A stretch of 64,000 nt of DNA from assembly GCF_014650435.1 (NCBI RefSeq), contig NZ_BMUY01000004.1:434001-498000 (forward strand), read 5' to 3'. This DNA comes from Streptomyces tendae (GTDB lineage: Bacteria; Actinomycetota; Actinomycetes; Streptomycetales; Streptomycetaceae). The notes under the pieces were generated by a model. The model was not told where the DNA came from and did not search any database. It saw only the letters and a program-made list of their open reading frames with translations. Below are positions 51,382 to 60,265 of the stretch, in pieces. A program made the position numbers and the translations under genes. Positions within the stretch are counted from its first letter, which is position 1; each line of letters begins with the position of its first letter.

Positions 51382-51459
51382 TCAGGCCGCCGCTCGGGAC
51401 GCGAGGGAGACCACGAGGGACATCCGGGCATCGCGAAGGACGGCGTCGAGCACGGTCAT
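51382..51459 (-). CDS. 25-residue leader ORF upstream of the GNAT gene
   Basis: ATG at 51459 preceded by GGGAGGTGAGG, one of the best ribosome binding sites in the window. It encodes MTVLDAVLRDARMSLVVSL plus SRAAA and stops 46 bases before the GNAT start. No signal or known motif. The spacing and the hairpin before the GNAT gene suggest a leader peptide that couples translation, similar to leader ORFs reported in Streptomyces, but no regulatory codon run is present. Confidence 0.5.
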   Translation of the reverse strand: MTVLDAVLRDARMSLVVSLASRAAA

Positions 51460-51586
51460 CAACCTCACCTCCCTGTCTTCCCGCTCCTGTGGAGCACGAT
51501 CGAACGCGAACGCGGCCACTCTACCCCTGCCGCCCGTGGGAGGGTGTGCTTTTGACGAGATCACCGCGGCTTCGCGCGGCCCGCGA

Positions 51587-51615
51587 CCAATCCGCAGGCC
51601 GCGCGGCTCCGGATT
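51587..51615 (+). promoter_or_regulatory. SigK-type promoter of sigK
   Basis: CCAATCC (51587-51593) - 15 bases - CCGGATT (51609-51615), 48 bases before the sigK GTG. Mycobacterial SigK (ECF19) recognises about CCATCC and CCGAAT; the match here plus an identical copy before the fasciclin gene supports SigK autoregulation. Confidence 0.7.
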
Positions 51616-51662
51616 ACGCGGGGACATCCCCCGCCCGTCGCACATCCTTTGGAGCACCCGTC

Positions 51663-52247
51663 GTGAAGGAAGCCGTACACATCGGCAGAAATCCATCGTC
51701 CCAACCAGATCTGCAACAGCTGATCCGGGAGGTGGCCCTGGGCGATCAGGACTCCTTCGCCGCCGTGTACGACGCGGTGGCCGGGTCCGTGCTCGGGGTC
51801 GCCCGGGCGGTGCTGCGCGACCAGGCGCAGTCGGAGGAGGTCGCGCAGGAGGTGCTGGTGGAGGTGTGGCGCACGGCGCCCCGCTACCGGCCGGAGCGCG
51901 GCACGGTCGTCAACTGGATCCTGACCCTGGCCCACCGGCGGGCCGTGGACAGGGTGCGGTCGGTGGAGGCCGCCGCGGCCCGTGACCACAAGGCCGCGCT
52001 GCTCGAGAGGACGCCGGAGTACGACGAGGTGACCGAGCAGGTCGAGACCCGGCTGGAGCGGGAGCAGGTGCGGCGCTGCCTGCGCACCCTGACCGAGATC
52101 CAGCGCCAGTCCGTGACCCTCGCCTACTACCGCGGGCTGACCTACCGGCAGGTGGCCGAGGCACTGGCGGTGCCGCTGGGCACGGTCAAGACGCGGCTGC
52201 GTGACGGTCTCATCCGGCTCCGCGACTGCCTGGGGGTGAGCGCGTGA
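51663..52247 (+). CDS. sigK: ECF sigma factor SigK-like (ECF19)
   Basis: 194 residues from a GTG at 51663 (TTGGAG upstream). Region 2: DQDSFAAVYDAVAGSVLGVARAVLRDQAQSEEVAQEVLVEVWRTAPRYRPERGTVVNWILTLAHRRAVDRVR; region 4: LTEIQRQSVTLAYYRGLTYRQVAEALAVPLGTVKTRLRDGLIRLRDCL. It is followed by an RskA-type anti-sigma factor (4-base overlap), the standard SigK/RskA arrangement, and by DUF1295 and CFA genes, as in Mycobacterium. A SigK-type promoter precedes it. The paired RskA zinc-binding factor probably responds to redox or membrane stress. Confidence 0.88.
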   Translation: MKEAVHIGRNPSSQPDLQQLIREVALGDQDSFAAVYDAVAGSVLGVARAVLRDQAQSEEVAQEVLVEVWRTAPRYRPERGTVVNWILTLAHRRAVDRVRSVEAAAARDHKAALLERTPEYDEVTEQVETRLEREQVRRCLRTLTEIQRQSVTLAYYRGLTYRQVAEALAVPLGTVKTRLRDGLIRLRDCLGVSA

Positions 52248-52999
52248 TGCGCACCGAGGACCTGCACAGCCTGACGGGCGCCTACGCCCTGCACGCGCTG
52301 CCCGACGACGAGCGGGACGCCTTCGAACGCCATCTGGCGCACTGCGCCGCCTGCGAGCAGGAGACCCAGGAGTTCGCCGCCGCGACGGCCCGGCTGGGGC
52401 TGGCCGCAACCGTCGTCCCCGGTCCCGCGCTCAGGGACCGGGTGCTGCACCGCGTCGCCACGGTGCGCCAGGTTCCGCCGGGCGGAGGCACGGCGGCGAA
52501 GGCCCGCCGTGCCGTGCCCCGGGGGCGCGGCCTGGCCCGGTGGGCGCTGGCGGCCTGCGTGGCAGCCGCGGCGGGGCTCGGCGGTACGGCGGTGTGGCAG
52601 TACGAGCGGGCCCAGGACGCCGGGCAGCGGGCCGCGCAGGCCGAGCGACGGGCCGAGACCCTCGCCGGGGTGCTGGCCGCGCCGGACGCCGAGTCCCGTA
52701 CGGCACGACTGGCCGACGGGGCGAGCGGGACGCTGGTCGTCTCGCAGAGGCAGGACCGGGCGGTGTTCCTGGCCTCGGGCATGGCCGAGCCGCCGAGCGG
52801 CAAGGTGTACCAGCTCTGGTTCGACGACCACGGCACGATGCGCTCGGCGGGCCTGATGGATCCCGGCAGCACCAGTCAGGCGGTGCTGATGGACGGCGCC
52901 GTCGACGGGGCGGCGGGTGTGGGCATCACGGTCGAGCCGGCCGGCGGGTCGAAGCAGCCGACCTCCGACCCGATCGCGCTGCTGAGCATGCCGGCCTGA
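52244..52999 (+). CDS. rskA: RskA-type anti-sigma factor
   Basis: 251 residues (GTG at 52244; ATG at 52247 also possible). Anti-sigma zinc finger (HLAHCAACEQE, HxxxCxxC) in the first 40 residues binds SigK, one transmembrane helix (WALAACVAAAAGLGGTAVW, about 99-117), then an extracytoplasmic RskA-C domain (VFLASGMAEPPSGKVYQLWFDDHGTMRSAGL). Controlled by regulated proteolysis in Mycobacterium. Overlaps sigK by four bases; a strong terminator follows. Confidence 0.92.
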   Translation: MMRTEDLHSLTGAYALHALPDDERDAFERHLAHCAACEQETQEFAAATARLGLAATVVPGPALRDRVLHRVATVRQVPPGGGTAAKARRAVPRGRGLARWALAACVAAAAGLGGTAVWQYERAQDAGQRAAQAERRAETLAGVLAAPDAESRTARLADGASGTLVVSQRQDRAVFLASGMAEPPSGKVYQLWFDDHGTMRSAGLMDPGSTSQAVLMDGAVDGAAGVGITVEPAGGSKQPTSDPIALLSMPA

Positions 53000-53001
53000 C
53001 G

Positions 53002-53027
53002 GGGGTGAGGGCCGCCGCCCTCACCCC
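53002..53027. terminator. Bidirectional terminator rskA / DUF1295 gene
   Basis: GGGGTGAGGGC and GCCCTCACCCC, perfect 11-base stem with CGCC loop between convergent genes. Confidence 0.85.
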
Positions 53028-53049
53028 TTCCCTTCCCCCGCGTCGAGTC

Positions 53050-53865
53050 CTACGGGGACCGACGCGGCGGACGCGGGAAGAAGCCGCTGGTGCGCGCCGC
53101 GTACTCGGCCCAGCCCGGCCGGTCCGCCATGTGCCGCTCGAGGAGTCGCTTCCCGCTGCCGCCGATCAGCAGGTACGTCATCACCAGCGGGGAGACGACG
53201 GACACGGCGGCGGCGTCGAGGCCCGCGTCGCAGGCGACCAGGAACAGGCCCCACCAGACGCAGAAGTCACCGAAGTAGTTGGGGTGCCGGGTCCAGCTCC
53301 ACAGTCCGCGGTCCATGATGCGCCCCCGGTTGCCCGGGTCGGCCTTGAACCGGGCCAACTGGGCGTCCCCCACGGCCTCGAAGGCCAGCCCCACCACCCA
53401 TACGACCACTCCGGCCCAGGCCGGGACCGACAGCGGCCCCGGCCCGTACGCGGCGGCCTGCACCGGCAGCGCCACCAGCCACACCAGGGCGCCCTGGAGC
53501 AGGTAGACCATGCGCAGGGCGTAGAGGTTCCGGTTGCCGCGGGCCTTGGCGAGCATCGCGTCGTAGCGCGGGTCCTCGCCGTGGCCCCGGCCGCGCCGGG
53601 CGATGTGCGCGGCCAGCCGCAGACCCCATACGACGGTCAGGGCCGCCACCAGCGTCCGGCGTCCCGGGTCGCCCTGCCCGGCCGCCGCCGCGACCGCACA
53701 GGTCACGACGGCGACGGCGGCGAAGCCGAGGCCCCAGGCCACGTCCACCACCCGGTGCACGCCCTTGCGCACGGCGACGGCGAAGGTGACCGGCATGACG
53801 GCGAGCGCGGCCGCCGCGGCCCAGCCGAGACCGATGGCGAACGCGCCCCACGGAAAGCCGTTCAC
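53050..53865 (-). CDS. DUF1295 membrane protein (steroid 5-alpha-reductase-like)
   Basis: 271 residues from a GTG at 53865 that overlaps the stop of the CFA remnant (GTGA). About seven hydrophobic helices and the conserved C-terminal block NRGRIMDRGLWSWTRHPNYFGDFCVWWGLFLVACD and LLERHMADRPGWAEYAARTSGFFPRPP, typical of DUF1295. In mycobacteria the orthologue (Rv0446c) lies between sigK and the CFA synthase ufaA1, suggesting a role in lipid modification. Probably still expressed, although its upstream operon is damaged. Confidence 0.88.
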   Translation of the reverse strand: MNGFPWGAFAIGLGWAAAAALAVMPVTFAVAVRKGVHRVVDVAWGLGFAAVAVVTCAVAAAAGQGDPGRRTLVAALTVVWGLRLAAHIARRGRGHGEDPRYDAMLAKARGNRNLYALRMVYLLQGALVWLVALPVQAAAYGPGPLSVPAWAGVVVWVVGLAFEAVGDAQLARFKADPGNRGRIMDRGLWSWTRHPNYFGDFCVWWGLFLVACDAGLDAAAVSVVSPLVMTYLLIGGSGKRLLERHMADRPGWAEYAARTSGFFPRPPRRSP

Positions 53866-54083
53866 GGGCGCTCCAGCCGCTCGTACCACTCCCCCGGCGT
53901 GGCGGGCATGCCGCTGACGCCCTCGGCGGTGGGCCTCACGCCCAGGATCTGGTCGACGCCCATGCGACGCTGCTCGAAGGCGAGCGCGCCGCCCACCAGG
54001 TAGAGCCGCCACACCCGGGCGGTCTCCTCGCCGACCAGCGCGACGAACTCGTCCCAGCGGTCCTCGAGGGTGTGCTCCCACGC
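53862..54083 (-). pseudogene. C-terminal remnant of a cyclopropane-fatty-acid synthase-like methyltransferase
   Basis: Only about 74 codons remain, ending four bases into the DUF1295 gene: AWEHTLEDRWDEFVALVGEE, TARVWRLYLVGGALAFEQRR and MGVDQILGVRP are the unmistakable C-terminus of CFA/UfaA1-type SAM methyltransferases. The whole SAM-binding domain (about 350 residues) is missing, and the frame continues upstream into unrelated sequence without a start. In other actinobacteria the full gene, a DUF1365 gene and an FAD oxidoreductase gene are next to sigK; those are also absent here. The end point at 54081-54086 coincides with the hydrolase remnant, marking a deletion junction. Confidence 0.85.
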
Positions 54084-54613
54084 GGAACGGCGCCGCCGAG
54101 GACCCCCTGCGGGATGCCCGGCGGGCCCTCGCCGAGTTGCACGGCCTCGTCGGTGACGTACCGGTGGTGCTGCTCGGCCACTCCATGGGCGGCCGGGCGG
54201 CCCTGCGCGCGGCGGAGGCCGACGGGGTACGCGGTGCGGTGGCGCTGGCGCCCTGGTGCCCGCCGGGTGAGCCCGTCGGCCGGCTCCGGGACCGGGTGCT
54301 TCTCGTGCTGCACGGCAGCCGGGACCGCGTCACCGATCCCGGCGAGTCGGCCGCGTACGTCTCGCGCGCCCGTGCTGCCGGGGCCCGGGCGGGCATGCTG
54401 CTGCTGGAGAACGGCGACCACGCCATGCTCCGCCACCACGCCCGCTGGCACCGCACCGCGACCGCGGCGGTGGCCCACCTGCTCGCACCGGAAGCGGCGC
54501 CCTGCGAGCTGTTCGCCCGGGCCTTCGCGGCGGAGGGGCCAACGGTGCTGCGCCCGGCGCCGCCCGCCTCGTCCGAGGCGCCACTCGGGCCGGTGCGGGA
54601 GCCCGGCTGTTAG
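54084..54613 (+). pseudogene. C-terminal remnant of an alpha/beta hydrolase
   Basis: The frame opens abruptly with NGAAEDPLRDARRALAELHG and continues VPVVLLGHSMGGRAALRAAE with the nucleophile Ser, VLLVLHGSRDRVTDPGES with the acid and LLLENGDHAMLRHH with the His. The N-terminal strands (about 80 residues, normally before the R-G-W-N segment) are missing. A TTG at 54137 could start a shortened protein but would lack the oxyanion-hole loop. It ends just before the ABC-F leader. Together with the CFA remnant it defines a deletion that removed both divergent 5' ends. Confidence 0.8.
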
Positions 54614-54654
54614 TCTGGTGGAGACGTTGATCGTGCAGCGAGGGAGTCGCGGAC

Positions 54655-54691
54655 ATGGTGGGTGACGACGACATCTCCGGGTGAGACCCGG
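54655..54691 (+). promoter_or_regulatory. Leader uORF and hairpin upstream of the ABC-F gene
   Basis: A nine-codon ORF, MVGDDDISG (54655-54684), with AGGGAG nine bases upstream, ends inside a hairpin CCGGGT-GAG-ACCCGG (54677-54691). A second possible hairpin (GGCG..CGCC near 54710) and a pyrimidine-rich tract follow before the ABC-F ATG at 54818. Ribosome stalling on such uORFs induces antibiotic-responsive ABC-F genes in other actinomycetes. Confidence 0.6.
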
Positions 54692-54817
54692 TTCAGGTAG
54701 GCCGCAGCGGGCGTTTTCGAGCGCCGTCGCAGTGGCCGTCGCGTCGTTCCCTTTTCCCTGTGTTCCCTCCCGGGCAGAGGTCTCTTTCCTGCCCCTCACC
54801 GCCACGAGGTCGTCTCC

Positions 54818-56452
54818 ATGTCCGACGCCGTCCTGCGCTGCTCCAACCTGTCCTTCTCCTGGCCCGACGACACCCCCGTCTTCCAGGACCTGTCGTTCAC
54901 CGTGGGCGTGGGCCGTACCGGCCTGGTGGCTCCCAACGGTGCCGGGAAGTCCACCCTGCTCAAGCTGATCGCCGGTGAGCTGCGGCCCACCGGCGGCTCC
55001 GTCACGGTCTCCGGCGTCCTCGGCCACCTGCCGCAGACCCTCCCACTGACCGGCGGCCTCACCGTGGCCGAGGTCCTCGGTGTGGACGCCGTGATCCGGG
55101 CCATCGACGCCGTGGAGTCCGGTGACGTGGCCGACGAGCACTTCGCCACCATCGGTGACGACTGGGACGTCGAGGAGCGCACCCGCGCCCAGCTCGACCG
55201 CCTGGGCCTGGACGACCTCGCCCTGGACCGACGGCTGAGCACGCTCAGCGGTGGCCAGATCGTCTCCCTCGGACTCGCCGCGCAACTGCTGAAGCGACCC
55301 GACGTGCTCCTCCTCGACGAGCCCACCAACAACCTCGACGTGGAGGCCCGCGACAGGCTCCAGGACGTGCTGATGGACTACAACGGCTGCCTGCTGCTGG
55401 TCAGCCACGACCGCGAACTGCTCGACCGCATGGAGCGCATCGCCGAACTCGACAGCGGCGAACTGCGCCTTTACGGCGGCAACTTCACCGCCTACGAGGA
55501 AGCCGTCCGGGCCGAGCAGGAGGTCGCCGAGAAGAACGTCCGCAACGCCGAGCAGGAGCTGAAGCGGGAGAAGCGGGAGCTGCAGCAGGCCCGCGAGCGT
55601 GCCGACCGCCGGGCGAGCAACGCGGCCCGCAACCTCAAGAACGCCGGGCTGCCCCGGATCTTCGCGGGCAACATGAAGCGCGGGGCGCAGGAGTCCGCGG
55701 GGCGGGCGGGCCAGACCCACGCCAACCGGGTCGGTGAGGCGAAGGCACGGCTGGACGAGGCGGAGCGGTCGCTGCGCGAGGAGCAGCGCATCACGCTGGA
55801 CCTGCCGGAGACCCGGGTGCCCGCCGGACGCACCCTCTTCCTCGGTGAGCGGCTGCGGATCCGGCTCGGCGACAGGGACGTCTTCGGGGACCGGGGCGTC
55901 GACCTGACGGTCCGCGGCCCCGAGCGGATCGCGCTGACCGGGGCCAACGGCACGGGCAAGAGCACGCTCCTGCGCCTGGTCGACGGCGACCTGGATCCGC
56001 AGGACGGCGACATCAGGCGCGCCGACGGGCGGGTCGCCTACCTCTCCCAGCGGCTGGACCTGCTGGACGAGGGGCGCACCGTCGCCGAGAACTTCGCCGC
56101 CTGGGCCCCGCACCGGCCGGAGTCCGAGCGGATGAACCTCCTGGCCCGCTTCCTCTTCCGGGGCGCCCGCGCCCACCTGCCCGTCGGCCTGCTCTCCGGC
56201 GGCGAGCGGCTGCGGGCCACGCTGGCCTGCGTGCTGTGCGCGGAACCGGCGCCGCACCTGCTGCTCCTGGACGAGCCGACGAACAACCTCGACCTGGTCG
56301 GCGTGGGCCAGTTGGAGAGCGCCCTGCACTCCTACCGGGGTGCGTTCGTGGTCGTCAGCCACGACCGGCGGTTCCTGCGCGAGATCGGCGTCGAGCGCTG
56401 GCTGCGGCTGGCCGACGGGGAGCTGACGGAGACGGGGGCGCCCGAGGAGTAG
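54818..56452 (+). CDS. ABC-F family ATPase (ribosome-protection type)
   Basis: 544 residues. Two ABC domains without membrane helices: first Walker A APNGAGKST, LSGGQ, DEPTNNLD; second GANGTGKST, LSGGER, DEPTNNLD. The interdomain linker (about 225-330) is long, charged and helical (EEAVRAEQEVAEKNVRNAEQ onwards), as in ribosome-binding ABC-F proteins that displace antibiotics. Regulation by the upstream uORF/attenuator leader supports an antibiotic-responsive role. Which drug class it acts on is unknown. Confidence 0.92.
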   Translation: MSDAVLRCSNLSFSWPDDTPVFQDLSFTVGVGRTGLVAPNGAGKSTLLKLIAGELRPTGGSVTVSGVLGHLPQTLPLTGGLTVAEVLGVDAVIRAIDAVESGDVADEHFATIGDDWDVEERTRAQLDRLGLDDLALDRRLSTLSGGQIVSLGLAAQLLKRPDVLLLDEPTNNLDVEARDRLQDVLMDYNGCLLLVSHDRELLDRMERIAELDSGELRLYGGNFTAYEEAVRAEQEVAEKNVRNAEQELKREKRELQQARERADRRASNAARNLKNAGLPRIFAGNMKRGAQESAGRAGQTHANRVGEAKARLDEAERSLREEQRITLDLPETRVPAGRTLFLGERLRIRLGDRDVFGDRGVDLTVRGPERIALTGANGTGKSTLLRLVDGDLDPQDGDIRRADGRVAYLSQRLDLLDEGRTVAENFAAWAPHRPESERMNLLARFLFRGARAHLPVGLLSGGERLRATLACVLCAEPAPHLLLLDEPTNNLDLVGVGQLESALHSYRGAFVVVSHDRRFLREIGVERWLRLADGELTETGAPEE

Positions 56453-56529
56453 GCCGCCGACGGGGCGGGCTTCCCGGGTGGCGTGGTGTCCGTTTGCGGT
56501 CGGCGGGTGCCGGGCGGCAGGCTGCCCGT

Positions 56530-56985
56530 GTGGCCACTTTGCTGATCGTGCATCACACGCCGTCGCCGAACTGCCAAGCGATGCTGGAGTCCGTCGTCTC
56601 CGGGGCGACCGCGCCCGAGATCGAAGGGGTGCGGGTCGTCCGGCGGGCGGCGCTGGCGGCCACGGCCGTCGACGTACTGGAGGCCGACGGGTACCTGCTG
56701 GGCACCCCCGCCAACCTGGGGTACATGTCCGGTGCGCTCAAGCACTTCTTCGACCAGGTCTACTACCCGTGCCTGGACGAGACGCGCGGCCGCCCCTTCG
56801 GTTACTACGTGCACGGGGGCAACGACACCACGGGCGCGGTACGCGCCATCGAGTCGGTCACGACCGGGCTCGGCTGGCAGCGTGCGGCGCCCGCGGTGAA
56901 CGTGACCGGTGAGCCCGGCAAGGCAGATCTGGCGTCCTGCTGGGAGCTGGGGGCGACGCTCGCCGCCGGTCTGATGGACGACTGA
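56530..56985 (+). CDS. Flavodoxin-like FMN-dependent oxidoreductase
   Basis: 151 residues from a GTG at 56530. ATLLIVHHTPSPNCQAMLESV is the flavin phosphate loop; DGYLLGTPANLGYMSGALKHFFDQVYYPC the second; FGYYVHGGNDTTGAVRAIESV the third. Small NADPH-dependent FMN reductase/WrbA-like family, shorter than the gene at 12607. Role unknown; it lies between ABC-F and the cobalamin transporter. Confidence 0.82.
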   Translation: MATLLIVHHTPSPNCQAMLESVVSGATAPEIEGVRVVRRAALAATAVDVLEADGYLLGTPANLGYMSGALKHFFDQVYYPCLDETRGRPFGYYVHGGNDTTGAVRAIESVTTGLGWQRAAPAVNVTGEPGKADLASCWELGATLAAGLMDD

Positions 56986-57019
56986 GCACGCACCGGCGGC
57001 CGCTGGGGCGGGCGGGTTC

Positions 57020-57789
<770 letters not shown>

Positions 57790-57793
<4 letters not shown>

Positions 57794-58866
57794 CGTGCCC
57801 TCCGGGTGCGGTACAGCACGAGCACGAAGGCCGGTACCCCGATCAGCGAGGTCACCACGCCCACCGGGACCTCCTGGGGTGCGAGGACGGTACGGGCCAG
57901 GGTGTCGACCCACACCAGGAACACGGCGCCGGCGAGTGCGCAGACCGGCAGCAGCCGGGCGTGGCCGGGGCCGGTGAGTGCCCGCACGGCGTGCGGCAGC
58001 ACCAGCCCGACGAAGCCGATCGCGCCGGCCGAGGCGACCAGGGCGGCGGTGAGCAGGGCGGTGGCGCACAGCAGCACCAGCCGGGTACGGGCCACCCGGA
58101 CGCCGAGCGCGGCCGCCGCGTCCTGGCCGAAGGCGAAGGCGTCCAGCGTCCTGGCGTGAGCGAGGCACACGGCCAGGACCAGCACCAGGACGGCCGTGCC
58201 GGTCCGTACGTCGCCCCAGCCCGCGCCGCCGAGCGAGCCGAGCAGCCAGAACAGCACGCCGCGGGTGGTCTCGGCGTCGGCGGCGGTCATGACCACGAAC
58301 GAGGTGAGCGCGGAGAACAGCTGCATCGCCGCCACGCCCGCGAGCACCACCCGGTCCGTGGTGCCGCCGAGGCTGTGGCTGAGCAGCATCACCAGCGCGA
58401 ACGAGCAGACCGCGCCGATGAACGCCCCGCCGGGGACGGACAGCGCACCGCCGCCCACGCCGAGCACGACGACCAAGACGGCGCCGGTCGATGCGCCGGA
58501 GGAGACGCCGAGGACGAAGGGGTCGGCGAGTGGGTTGCGCAGCAGTGACTGCAGGACGGCCCCGCACACGGCGAGTCCGGCACCGCACACCGCCGCGAGC
58601 AGGGTGCGGGGCAGGCGCAGGTCCCAGACGATGCCGTCACGGATCGGCGAGACGCCCTCGGCGCCGGTGCCGACACCGAGGTGGGCGGCTATCACGGACC
58701 ACACGTCGGCGACGCCGATGTCCGCCGGGCCGATCGTCACGGCGACGGCCACGGAGGCGCACAGGGCGACGATTCCGGCCGCCGCCCACACGAGGGGGGC
58801 GCGGCGGGACGCCCGTATGCCGGAGACGGACGCCTGGGCCGCGGCCGTCCGGCTCGCGGACGTCAC
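57790..58866 (-). CDS. btuC: Cobalamin ABC transporter permease BtuC (FecCD family)
   Basis: 358 residues, GTG overlapping the binding-protein stop (GTGA). Ten helices; IVWDLRLPRTLLAAVCGAGLAVCGAVLQSLLRNPLADPFVLGVSSGAS and GAIGFVGLVLPHAVRALTGPGHARLLPVCALAGA are the FecCD signatures with the coupling region. Imports corrinoids with BtuF and BtuD. Confidence 0.95.
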
Positions 58867-59966
58867 TTGGCGAGCCCGAACTCGCGCAGCGCCGCCGCCA
58901 CCTGTTCCACGCCCTCGACGGTACGGATGGTGGGGTTCATGGCCTGCCCGCTGAGCAGCACGTAGCGCTTCTTCCGGACGGCGGTCATGTTCCTGGTCAC
59001 GGGATTGGACTCCAGGAACTCGATCTTCTTCGCCGCCGTCTCGGCCGTCTGCGACTTGCGGGTGAGGTCGCCGAGGACCAGGACGTCGGGGTTCCGGTCG
59101 GCGACGGTCTCCCAGCCGACCTGCGGCCATTCCTCGTGGGTGTCGTCCATGGCGTTCTCGGCGCCGACCGCGCGGGTGATGACGCCGGGGGCGCCGCAGC
59201 AGCCCGCCAGGTAGGGCGAGGTGGAGTTGGCGAACCAGTACATGAGGGTGACGCCGGAGGCGTCGAGGCCGGACGTCGCCCTGTCGACCCTGGACTCGAG
59301 GTCGGCGACGAGCTTCTCGCCGCGCTGCTCGACGTCGAAGAGGCGGGCCAGGTCGCGGACTTCGCCGTAGACGGTGTCCATGGTGAAGGGCTCGCTGCGG
59401 ACGCCGTCGCCGTCGCCGCTGTTGTCCTTGCCCGCGCAGTCGGAGGGGGACAGGTAGGCCGGCACACCGAGTTCCGTGAACCGTTCGCGGGTGGCCACGC
59501 CGCCGGTGCCGAGCGTGGAGGCGAAGGAGGCGGCGACGAAGTCGGGTTCGGCGTCCAGCACCGTCTCGAAGGACGGCATGTCGTCGGCGAGGCGGGGGAC
59601 CGCGGAGTTCGCCTTCTCCAGTCCCTTCATGACCGGGTCGGTCCAGGTGGCGGTGCCCGCCATGCGGTCGGCGAGGCCGAGCGAGAGCAGGATCTCCGTG
59701 GTGCCCTGGTTGAGGGAGACGGCCCGGCGCGGCGGCGCGGTGACCCGGACGTCGTGCCCGCAGTCCCGGACCGTGCGTGGGTAACCGGCCGCACCGGCCG
59801 GCGCTGCCGCGTCGTCGGTGGCCGCCCCGGACCCGCAACCGGAGGCCAGCAGGGCGCCGGACAGGAGCAGGACGGGACCGCGCAGGGCGCGGCGGGAAAG
59901 GAAGGGGCGTCGGGGGCCGACCGGACCTGCTGCGGACAAGGGGATCCTCTGGCGTCGAGGGCTCAT
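58863..59966 (-). CDS. btuF: Cobalamin-binding lipoprotein BtuF
   Basis: 367 residues from the ATG at 59966. An Arg-rich signal peptide with lipobox LLASGC (Cys44). Periplasmic-binding class III fold (HDVRVTAPPRRAVSLNQGTTEILLSLGLADRMAGTATW; DVLVLGDLTRKSQ). First gene after the riboswitch, so co-controlled with btuC and btuD. The C-terminal VLLSGQAMNPTIRTVEGVEQVAAAL closes the second lobe. Confidence 0.93.
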   Translation of the reverse strand: MSPRRQRIPLSAAGPVGPRRPFLSRRALRGPVLLLSGALLASGCGSGAATDDAAAPAGAAGYPRTVRDCGHDVRVTAPPRRAVSLNQGTTEILLSLGLADRMAGTATWTDPVMKGLEKANSAVPRLADDMPSFETVLDAEPDFVAASFASTLGTGGVATRERFTELGVPAYLSPSDCAGKDNSGDGDGVRSEPFTMDTVYGEVRDLARLFDVEQRGEKLVADLESRVDRATSGLDASGVTLMYWFANSTSPYLAGCCGAPGVITRAVGAENAMDDTHEEWPQVGWETVADRNPDVLVLGDLTRKSQTAETAAKKIEFLESNPVTRNMTAVRKKRYVLLSGQAMNPTIRTVEGVEQVAAALREFGLAK

Positions 59967-60011
59967 GCGCGAAGCCCGTCCGTACGATGCGGCCCGCGCC
60001 GCACGCGGCAC

Positions 60012-60165
60012 GGGTGCCAGCAGGTCTTCGGACTCGGGTTCGACCGGACGGAACGCCTTCCCGGACGTCTTACGCCGCCCAGTGGCCGTGTTCCGCCCGT
60101 CCCCCTCACCGCTGCGCGTCAGTTCCGGATTCGCACCGGATTCCCTGACCCACCAGGTGGGTTCG
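60012..60165 (-). ncRNA. Cobalamin (B12) riboswitch
   Basis: On the minus strand, in order: GGGAATCCGGTGCGAATCCGG (60125-60145, the 5' core), CTGACGC, then GCCACTG near 60078 and GGGAAGGCG, and the B12 box GAGTCCGAAGACCTGCTGGC (60016-60035). The expression platform contains GCCGC-GT-GCGGC between the box and the btuF start, which could hide the ribosome binding site. Spacing of all elements matches known Streptomyces cobalamin riboswitches. Confidence 0.93.
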
Positions 60166-60169
60166 ACTG

Positions 60170-60181
60170 GCTTGCGCAAGC
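60170..60181. promoter_or_regulatory. Palindrome upstream of the riboswitch
   Basis: GCTTGCGCAAGC, perfect 12-base palindrome just before the riboswitch 5' end; may be part of the promoter or an operator for the btu operon. Confidence 0.35.
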
Positions 60182-60265
60182 TACCACAGGGCCACCGCCC
60201 CGCCGGGGGGCGGGCCGCCACCGCCCCGCTCCCCCGGCCCTCGGGCCGCCACTTCCACTCGCGCC

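Noticed and set aside
60012-60181. A tRNA in the btu leader (GGTTCGA-like sequence)
   Set aside because: No cloverleaf; the sequence belongs to the cobalamin riboswitch.
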